In this document: positions 58,080 through 64,000 of the stretch, one piece after another | Position numbering within the stretch: position 1 is the stretch's first letter | How the letters are laid out: the number at the start of each line of letters is the position of its first letter | Source of the DNA: CAYOWQ01 sp964407695 | GTDB lineage: Bacteria > Planctomycetota > Phycisphaerae > Phycisphaerales > SM1A02 | Reading direction: 5' to 3' | Assembly: GCA_964407695.1 (NCBI GenBank) | Contig: CAYOWQ010000002.1 | Span: 248,001-312,000 of the forward strand | DNA length: 64,000 bases | The notes under the pieces: generated by a model | Databases searched by the model: none | Seen by the model: the letters and a program-made list of their open reading frames with translations, nothing else | Told to the model about the DNA's origin: nothing | Translations under genes and position numbers: made by a program

Positions 58080-58922
58080 ATGACAACTCGCGTGGTGCTG
58101 ATCGTGGCCTCCGTCCTGACCGTGGCAACAACGTCGTGGTCGTTTGAAGACACCAAGCCTGCCGCCGGCGGCGGCATTCTCTCAGGCCCCTCGGTCAAGG
58201 AGGAGGCGGCCGAGGGCCGACAGGGCTTCGGCGAGGGCGACATGATGAATGATCGCCCTGCCCAGCGCAAAGGGCCGAAGGTGCGGGCGTGGTTCCGGGT
58301 GCTGCAGCAGCTCGACCTGACGAGCGAACAGCAGTCGCAGGTTCGGCCGATCGCGGAGGAATTCAATCAGCTTCGCGTCAGCTTCGAGCGGGAAAACGGC
58401 GACACCCTGAAGGAGATTGAAGAGGCGCTTCGAAAGGCCAAGGAATCCGGAAAGGGGCCCGAATCCGCCTCCAACAAGGAACTTGCTCAGAAGGCCAAGG
58501 CTATTCGCGACAAGGCACCGAAGCCCGAACCGTACATGGAGAAGATCTGGGATCTCCTGACGCCTGACCAACAGGACGACATGAAGGCGCGACTCGCCGA
58601 GATTGAAGATCGGACGCCGAATCCAGCCGACAAAAAGCCTGACATGGATCAGCCAAAACGGTCAACCATGCCGGAGAACCGCGAAGGCGAACCCACAGCC
58701 GGTCCGATGGATCCGATGCAGCAGGATTCCTCCCCGCGCCGAATGCGGCCGCGAAGGGACATTGACATGAAAGGCCTCGACGAAACCGCGCTGAAGCGCG
58801 TTCAGTTTCTGCGGGAACACCGGCCCGGCACGCAGCGGCCCACCGCGCGTATTCCGGAGCGGTCGAGATTCTTCGAAGATGATGCAACCGAGGAAGGCAT
58901 GACCAACGAATCACAGTCATGA
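58080..58922 (+). CDS. Periplasmic LTxxQ-motif (Spy/CpxP-like) protein
   Basis: Exported protein of 280 residues with a signal peptide (VVLIVASVLTVATTSWSF). The helical middle has two LTxxQ-type motifs, LDLTSEQQSQV and LLTPDQQDDM, separated by a long charged helix, as in the CpxP/Spy family of periplasmic chaperones. The C-terminal half is disordered, rich in Pro, Arg, Asp and Met. GAAGGAGAAT precedes the ATG. It lies behind trmL with an 83-bp gap. Function by family is envelope stress buffering; not certain. Confidence 0.78.
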   Translation: MTTRVVLIVASVLTVATTSWSFEDTKPAAGGGILSGPSVKEEAAEGRQGFGEGDMMNDRPAQRKGPKVRAWFRVLQQLDLTSEQQSQVRPIAEEFNQLRVSFERENGDTLKEIEEALRKAKESGKGPESASNKELAQKAKAIRDKAPKPEPYMEKIWDLLTPDQQDDMKARLAEIEDRTPNPADKKPDMDQPKRSTMPENREGEPTAGPMDPMQQDSSPRRMRPRRDIDMKGLDETALKRVQFLREHRPGTQRPTARIPERSRFFEDDATEEGMTNESQS

Positions 58923-59010
58923 GACCTCGACGGCCGCACGATGCGTGCAGGCCGATACATTCGGGAACGCAGAGTGGCGGCATGGGCAGGTGAAAGCCTG
59001 CCTGTGCTGC

Positions 59011-60231
59011 TTAAGGCCGGGATTCCTGCAAACGACAGAGCAGAACCGCGAGCAGTTGCGCCCGTTCCACGAGGCTGGCGACCTCGATGTACTCATCGGC
59101 GCGGTGCAGGTTTCCGCCGCGGACACCGAGCGTATCAATTGTCGGGAGGCCCGCCTCCTGCATGATGTTTCCGTCGCACACACCGCCGGTTGAAGCAAAG
59201 GGCAGCTTCTGTCCGAGCGACTCCGCAGACACCCGCGCCAGTTCAGCGAGCTTCATGACCTGCGGGGTCCTGGGTTTGGCAGCGCGGTTGAAGTCGCGAT
59301 GAATTGCGATGCGCGGCAGTCCGTCGATCGGACCGGACTCAACCTCGAGCTGTTGCAGCCCGGCATGAAGCATCTGCTGTTGATCAGGTCCGACATAGCG
59401 CACGTTGCCCCACGCCGCGGCATGATCAGCCACCGCGTTGGTAACCGCGCTTCCCTGGAGCGGACCAATGTTGAGAATCATGCCCTCCTGCGGCCGGGCC
59501 AACTTCGATGCCGCCACGATCGTCTCCGCCAACGCATTGACTGCACTCACGCCCCGCGTGAAATCACGCCCGACATGGGCCGACCGACCGAAGCATTCGA
59601 TCTTGAATTGCCCTGTCCCCATGCGCTCAACCACGAGTGATCCATCGGGAAGCGCCGGCTCGAGGGCCAGGCCGACGTCGTGCGATCGAGCCGTCGAGCG
59701 AATCGCCCCGGCCGAATGGAACGAACCCGTTTCCTCATCAGAATTCAGAAGGAACGACCAGTTCAAGCCGACCCTGGCTTCGTCGAGGGCCTCGAGGGCG
59801 ATGAGGGCTACGAGGATTCCTCCCTTCATGTCCGCTGCGCCGGGACCACGAGCAATGCCGTCAGACTCCAGGGTCAGCGTGCGAAACGGCCCCGCGGGGT
59901 CATGAACCGTATCGAGGTGACCCGCAAGCATCACTCGAGGCCCGCCGGCAACACCGAGCCGTTCAAGCACCACCGTCGGCGGCACCTCGCCGCGACTTCC
60001 GGCCTGGCCCGGCGTGGTCAGCCACGCCGGACGCGGGTCGCCGGGAATCGTCGTACACGTCGCCCCGATCGATTCAAGTCGAGCGACAACCTGCCGCCGA
60101 TACTCGTTGAGGCCTTGCGTGTAATTCAGACCCGTCGGAATGGACACATGGGCGGCCAATTGCTCAAGCATCTCGGCGGATCGAGACGCGATAATGTTGC
60201 AAACGCGGGATTCAGATTCGGAAAGACTCAT
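59011..60231 (-). CDS. M20-family metallopeptidase (glutamate carboxypeptidase type)
   Basis: Cytosolic di-zinc peptidase, 406 residues. Metal ligands are in GHLDTVHD (His, with catalytic Asp), GPGAADMKGG (bridging Asp) and SDEETGS (catalytic Glu and ligand). The lid domain (TGQFKIECFGRSAHVGRDFTRG) allows dimerisation, and the C-terminus has the last His in GGNLHRADEYI. The mixture resembles carboxypeptidase G2 and ArgE-like enzymes; the substrate is probably an N-acyl or peptide amino acid. Start is the ATG at 60231; longer frames into the divergent gene are not supported. Confidence 0.93.
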   Translation of the reverse strand: MSLSESESRVCNIIASRSAEMLEQLAAHVSIPTGLNYTQGLNEYRRQVVARLESIGATCTTIPGDPRPAWLTTPGQAGSRGEVPPTVVLERLGVAGGPRVMLAGHLDTVHDPAGPFRTLTLESDGIARGPGAADMKGGILVALIALEALDEARVGLNWSFLLNSDEETGSFHSAGAIRSTARSHDVGLALEPALPDGSLVVERMGTGQFKIECFGRSAHVGRDFTRGVSAVNALAETIVAASKLARPQEGMILNIGPLQGSAVTNAVADHAAAWGNVRYVGPDQQQMLHAGLQQLEVESGPIDGLPRIAIHRDFNRAAKPRTPQVMKLAELARVSAESLGQKLPFASTGGVCDGNIMQEAGLPTIDTLGVRGGNLHRADEYIEVASLVERAQLLAVLLCRLQESRP

Positions 60232-60276
60232 TGGCTGATATGGTAGATGATCACCCGTTTCGCCTGAGGAGGCCCC

Positions 60277-60747
60277 ATGACCCAGATTCCGCCACCGATT
60301 CCGCCGTTTGCAGCCGGGTCTCAAAATGGCGGGCTCACCGAGTCCGATCGTGCCCACTTGAACACGCTGGGCATCTGCTATTACGTCTTTGCCGGGCTCA
60401 ATTGCCTGGGAATCTGCGGCGGGCTGATCTACATGATCGGCGGAATCGTTTTCATGGTGGCGCCAGTGGACCAGAGCGGGAGCCAAGACCTGCCGCCCGC
60501 CGCGTTGGGCGGTTTCTTTGTGGTCATCGGTGCAGTCATTCTTGCCCTTGCGGGCGCATTGGCATGGCTCTATTACAAGACAGGGAAGCACCTCCGTGAG
60601 GGCTATGGCAAGACCCTCTGTCAGGTGATGGCCGCGATCAGCCTGCTCTCCGTTCCCCTTGGCACCATCCTCGGGATCTTCACGTTCGTCGTGTTGTCGC
60701 GGCCGCAAGTTTCGGCGTATTTCGACGCGAATCGTCGCGGTGTCTAG
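60277..60747 (+). CDS. Small membrane protein, 156 aa
   Basis: Predicted inner-membrane protein with three or four helices (YYVFAGLNCLGICGGLIYMIGG over two turns, ALGGFFVVIGAVILALAGALAW, SVPLGTILGIFTFVVLS) and a proline-rich N-terminal tail (MTQIPPPIPP). GAGGAGG lies 5 bases before the ATG. Its 3' end overlaps the end of the convergent dapF frame by 68 bp. Similar small membrane proteins are common in planctomycetes; no function known. It is divergent from the M20 peptidase gene. Confidence 0.8.
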   Translation: MTQIPPPIPPFAAGSQNGGLTESDRAHLNTLGICYYVFAGLNCLGICGGLIYMIGGIVFMVAPVDQSGSQDLPPAALGGFFVVIGAVILALAGALAWLYYKTGKHLREGYGKTLCQVMAAISLLSVPLGTILGIFTFVVLSRPQVSAYFDANRRGV

Positions 60748-61678
60748 CCGCGCCGGGTTCGGTCATCCAGATGCCTCGAAACACTTCGACGGCCGGTCCG
60801 GTCTTGTAGACATGGTCGCTTGACTGGTCCCACTCAAGGGTGAGGTCGCCGCCCGGCAGATGGGCCAGCACTCGGCGATCGGTGCGGCCGGTCTGCACCG
60901 CCGCAACGCACACCGCCGCAGCCCCGGTTCCACAGGCGAGGGTGATGCCGCTGCCGCGCTCCCATGTCCTCATGGTCAACTCCCCTCGCGACTGCACCTC
61001 GACCACGTGCACGTTGATTCGATTGGGAAAGGCGGGATGGTGTTCAAACAGCGGTCCAAGGTGGGCGAGGTCAATCTGCGTCAGCGGTGCGCCCAGCAGC
61101 GGCGCATTGTCATCCATGAAGAAGACGACGTGCGGATTGCCCATGGAGACCATCGATCCCCTCCAGCGCTTTCCGGTGTCCCCCGGCAATTCGATGAAAT
61201 GCTGATGGTGCCCCGCCGAGCCGGCAAGGCGATCCGACCGAACGGGAATGTCCTTCAATTCCAGCCGAGGCGGCCCCATATCGACCGTCACCGACTCCAC
61301 AAGGCCATGGTCGCCGGTGCGGTATCGGAGGGTCAGGACGCCTGCACCGGTCTGCACCTTCATGGGGTTGCTGCGGGCAAGGCCCAGGTCATGAGCGAAT
61401 TTACAGACGCAGCGGATGCCATTGCCGCACATCTCGCTCTCACTCCCATCGGCGTTAAACATCCGCATGCGAACGTCGGCGTCGACGCCATGGTCCGGGG
61501 GAACGATCAGGATGAGGCCGTCGCCGCCGACCCCAAAGTGCCGGTCCGCGATGCGGATGGCCGTGGATGATGGATCGGCGAGTTCGTACTCAAACCCGTT
61601 GACGTAGACGTAGTCATTGCCAATGCCCTGCATCTTGATGAAGGGCAGGCCGAAGGAGTCATGGGCCTCAAGGAGCAT
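60680..61678 (-). CDS. dapF: Diaminopimelate epimerase
   Basis: Interconverts LL- and meso-diaminopimelate for peptidoglycan and lysine synthesis. The 332-residue protein has the start FIKMQGIGNDYVYV, first catalytic Cys in ESEMCGNGIRCV and the second in GITLACGTGAAAV, in two related halves. It is about 50 residues longer than typical, partly from a short insertion and partly from a basic C-terminal tail (RRNTPKLAAATTRRT) that overlaps the convergent membrane-protein gene by 68 bp. The start overlaps the end of the upstream M48 gene by 11 bases, so the two are cotranscribed. Confidence 0.95.
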   Translation of the reverse strand: MLLEAHDSFGLPFIKMQGIGNDYVYVNGFEYELADPSSTAIRIADRHFGVGGDGLILIVPPDHGVDADVRMRMFNADGSESEMCGNGIRCVCKFAHDLGLARSNPMKVQTGAGVLTLRYRTGDHGLVESVTVDMGPPRLELKDIPVRSDRLAGSAGHHQHFIELPGDTGKRWRGSMVSMGNPHVVFFMDDNAPLLGAPLTQIDLAHLGPLFEHHPAFPNRINVHVVEVQSRGELTMRTWERGSGITLACGTGAAAVCVAAVQTGRTDRRVLAHLPGGDLTLEWDQSSDHVYKTGPAVEVFRGIWMTEPGAARHRDDSRRNTPKLAAATTRRT

Positions 61679-63131
61679 CAGCCAAGGATAGCTGGCTTGC
61701 GGCGGGTTGCGGTGGTGATGTCAAACCTTCCAGCATGGCAAGGCCGCCGCAGGCCAGCAGGATCACAACGGTGGCGATTTTGATCCACCGGATCAGCCGA
61801 TCGATGCCGAGGCGATTGACCGGCTGGCCCACGATCGAGCGAAGGTACCTCTGCCGCCAGGAGATTGAACCATGACGCCAGCTTGCCCGGTGCGGATCGA
61901 CGCCATTGAGGCGGGAAACTGTCTCCAGGGCGTCTGCGAGTGCGAGTGCAGCCCCCAGTTGAACCGTTCCGTCCTGCCCTTCGCTCAGATGCTGCGCAGC
62001 GAACGTATCCGCCTGGCGCTCGAATCGGCGGCTCACCCAGCCAAACAACACGAACATCAGCACGAGGTTGGCCATTGAAAGCCCCCACCCAACCCCCGCC
62101 CAGAGGAGTGCCGGAAGATGAATTAGTGTCTCGATGCCCGCCGCCAGTATTCGCATCGCCAGATCGGCCGAGAGCACGATCGCCAGCAGGCACCCGATCG
62201 TCCACCAAAGATGATGCCGACGGACATGCCCCACTTCGTGGGCCATGACCGCAAGCAATTGCGGCCTTGGAAGCGAATCGACAAGCACCTCAGTCAGCAT
62301 GACATATCGCAACGGGGCGATCAGGCCCATCACCGCTCCATTGATCAGTGATCCGGCGGTGTGCCAGACGAGAAGGTCGCGAACGCCGATGCGGTGCCGT
62401 CGACAGACATTCAGCAGATCCTCTCGAAGTTCACCCGGGGGTATGGGCGAGACGTTGAGTGTGACCCGGGCCAGCAGCGGCGCCAACGCGAAAATAGTCA
62501 CCGAGCCGCCGACGGCCAGAGCCTGAATCAACCAGGGCGCGCCGGTGGTCCACGTCTGGCCATAGCGCTGCACCGACTCGGTCCAGGTCATCAACAGCAG
62601 GATCGGCGGAAGAGTCAGCAGGTATTGCAATCGCACCTGATTGGCGACATATCCCAATCGTGTCGGCAAGGGATAGAGAGGCAATCCCTCGTCGAAACGA
62701 CGAACCATCGTGGCCTCGCGGAGCCGTTGCTCAATCGGGTAGAAGAGCCACCACCCCACCATGGGCATGAGCAGCGCCGGAAGAATCGCTGCCACCTCGT
62801 CAATCAGGATCTGATCCCCGATCATCCCGCGGATCACCTCGAGCCATCCCAGGCCGAGCACGCTGACGACGTGAGCGAAGACCGCCACGATGGGCAGGGA
62901 TCGTACGAGCCAGTCGGCCGCAAGATACTCGCGAAATCCTCGCCCCCGATTCATACCCCGCATGGCTGCCCGAATGGCGATCGCCAGCGCGATCAGGTGC
63001 GCGGTCGGCACTCCGATCAGGACCGTCAGGGCGGGCCACGGGCCAATCCACTCGACGGCTCGGTGCAGACCAACACCGCCGTCGTAGACCCCCAGCACGA
63101 CGACCAGCAGGATGGGGAAGAGTTGCATCAT
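61668..63131 (-). CDS. M48-family membrane zinc metalloprotease
   Basis: Integral-membrane protease of 487 residues, HtpX/Ste24-like. The zinc site HEVGH lies in LLAVMAHEVGHVRRHHL, with the third ligand in ERQADTFAAQHLSEG. About nine membrane helices surround it, four before a cytosolic loop (EQRLREATMVRRFDEGLPLY) and two directly after the HExxH helix. A cysteine-free periplasmic loop is present. Such proteases act in membrane protein quality control. The gene starts 9 bp after the JAMM-like gene and ends within dapF, forming a three-gene operon on the minus strand. Confidence 0.92.
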   Translation of the reverse strand: MMQLFPILLVVVLGVYDGGVGLHRAVEWIGPWPALTVLIGVPTAHLIALAIAIRAAMRGMNRGRGFREYLAADWLVRSLPIVAVFAHVVSVLGLGWLEVIRGMIGDQILIDEVAAILPALLMPMVGWWLFYPIEQRLREATMVRRFDEGLPLYPLPTRLGYVANQVRLQYLLTLPPILLLMTWTESVQRYGQTWTTGAPWLIQALAVGGSVTIFALAPLLARVTLNVSPIPPGELREDLLNVCRRHRIGVRDLLVWHTAGSLINGAVMGLIAPLRYVMLTEVLVDSLPRPQLLAVMAHEVGHVRRHHLWWTIGCLLAIVLSADLAMRILAAGIETLIHLPALLWAGVGWGLSMANLVLMFVLFGWVSRRFERQADTFAAQHLSEGQDGTVQLGAALALADALETVSRLNGVDPHRASWRHGSISWRQRYLRSIVGQPVNRLGIDRLIRWIKIATVVILLACGGLAMLEGLTSPPQPAASQLSLADAP

Positions 63132-63140
63132 GCCATGAAG

Positions 63141-64000
63141 TTACGGCCGGTGAATATCGCCGAGATCGACAACGACGCGGCCGTGACGGTAGAAGTCAAC
63201 ATTCAACGTGTCCCGCTTGATGAAGGTGAACACGAGGCAGTTGGCACGGGTGTTGTCGGCATACGCGAAATCGCCCATGTGCGGCCCGGCGTATCGCTCA
63301 TTGTCATGGCGCATCGTGTGATTGTGGAAGTGGAAGAGACTGGTGTAGGCTGCGTCAAGCATTTCCTGAGTGGCTTCAAATCGTTCATCACTGATGCGGC
63401 TTCGCGGCTGAAACTCCACCAGCTCAAATCGGCCCTTGTCGTCGAGCCGAACAATACCGCCGTATTCCGTGGTCGTGTCCTTCTGATCCCTGTCGGCATA
63501 GCTGAAGACATGATTGACGAATTGCGGTACGTCGAGCGCCTGAATCGCAAGGTGAACCGCAACCAGGTCTCCCCAGGTCAGTTGAGATCTCCAATCCTGA
63601 AGATGGGAGGGAAAGGCCCCTTCCCAGCCCTCGAAGCTGGCGGCATGAAATTTCCGACCCTTGAGTGCGGAGACCGCCTGCGTGTAAAGATCCTCCTTCG
63701 TCATCGTGAGCAACTCAGGCCGATGTCGAGAGGCAGCGACCGCCACCGCGATGTCTCGAATCTCCATGGTGGCGCGGAGGCCCTCCGGCATGGTGCGAAA
63801 AACCTGCGTCGCCTCAGACCAGAATTCCGCCCGCGAGGGCTCCCGAAGTTTCAACACCCACAGGATCTCTTCCAGATTGAACGGCACCACTCCGAGTTGA
63901 GCCGCCGCGGCCCTGAGCTCGGTGAGCGTTGAATCCGTTGGATTGATCTCGGCGTTCTTCATGAGGGCGACCAGCCGTTCGCGCTGGCCCAGCCGATGCA
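63141..64000 (-). CDS. JAMM-like hypothetical protein, 5' end beyond window
   Basis: The frame is open to the window edge: codons before the internal ATG at 63962 read H-R-L-G-Q-R-E-R-L-V-A-L with normal codon use, so the true start is probably upstream. At least 286 residues, mostly helical at first (EINPTDSTLTELRAAAAQLG), then a C-terminal domain with strands and FHFHNHTMRHD...GPHMGDFAYADN. The H-N-H followed by a G-P-x-x-x-D segment recalls the JAMM/RadC metal site (HNHP...S-x-x-D), with a longer spacer and His in place of Ser. Activity is uncertain. It leads the operon with the M48 protease and dapF. Confidence 0.7.
   Translation of the reverse strand, partial: HRLGQRERLVALMKNAEINPTDSTLTELRAAAAQLGVVPFNLEEILWVLKLREPSRAEFWSEATQVFRTMPEGLRATMEIRDIAVAVAASRHRPELLTMTKEDLYTQAVSALKGRKFHAASFEGWEGAFPSHLQDWRSQLTWGDLVAVHLAIQALDVPQFVNHVFSYADRDQKDTTTEYGGIVRLDDKGRFELVEFQPRSRISDERFEATQEMLDAAYTSLFHFHNHTMRHDNERYAGPHMGDFAYADNTRANCLVFTFIKRDTLNVDFYRHGRVVVDLGDIHRP

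Overview
The window looks like chromosomal DNA from a GC-rich member of the Planctomycetota, most likely class Phycisphaerae. The evidence is five secreted proteins carrying paired dockerin-like repeats of the form D-L-N-x-D-G-x-V-N-G-A-D-L-G-L-L-L, several membrane proteins with a CxxCGY(D/S)L...CPECG zinc ribbon, a secreted sulfatase, GTG starts and frequent weak Shine-Dalgarno sites. Taxonomy is inferred from these protein signatures only. I see no tRNA, rRNA, CRISPR array, insertion sequence or prophage.

Layout. 1-8 kb: pckA (3' end cut by the window edge), murD, a CHASE-GGDEF-EAL c-di-GMP protein, and a dockerin-tagged surface protein with a structured leader. 8-16 kb: metG, a patatin lipoprotein, thpR, an Eis-type acetyltransferase, a DinB-like protein and an rhlE helicase, with a 20-bp-period palindrome array between the last two. 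16-24 kb: a secreted caspase-like protein with a dockerin, a sulfatase, an unknown protein, a TPR membrane protein and an RluD-type pseudouridine synthase. 24-31 kb is the most accessory-looking stretch: zinc-ribbon membrane proteins, a beta-helix dockerin protein, a MarR regulator with a 73-residue partner, an array of eleven exact 21-bp units, and a two-gene operon led by a putative phage abortive-infection protein. 31-38 kb: desaturase, cold-shock protein, sucC, xseA-xseB, a prepilin peptidase and an OmpA-like lipoprotein. 38-41 kb: MoxR ATPase, ECF sigma factor and a small anti-sigma-like zinc protein in one orientation, then a divergent zinc-ribbon membrane protein.

41-44 kb holds a large calcium-binding (thrombospondin type 3) dockerin protein. 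43.8-49.3 kb is a chaperone cluster (groL1-groS-groL2-dnaJ-grpE, without dnaK), followed by an FmdB-type protein and rnr. 52.2-55.8 kb is a heptose or outer-membrane glycan cluster (methyltransferase, GmhB-like phosphatase, unknown small protein, heptosyltransferase). 55.8-64 kb: another dockerin protein, a class IV aminotransferase, trmL, an LTxxQ periplasmic protein, an M20 peptidase, a small membrane protein, then on the minus strand dapF, an M48 membrane protease and a JAMM-like protein open at the window end.

The pieces fit a Gram-negative-type envelope: peptidoglycan precursors (murD, dapF), heptose-containing glycan, lipoproteins and an exported repertoire marked by one shared dockerin-like tag. 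The best leads for something new are that tag with its associated cysteine-rich mini-domain and caspase-like enzyme, the two palindrome arrays of about two helical turns per unit, and the compact abortive-infection operon.
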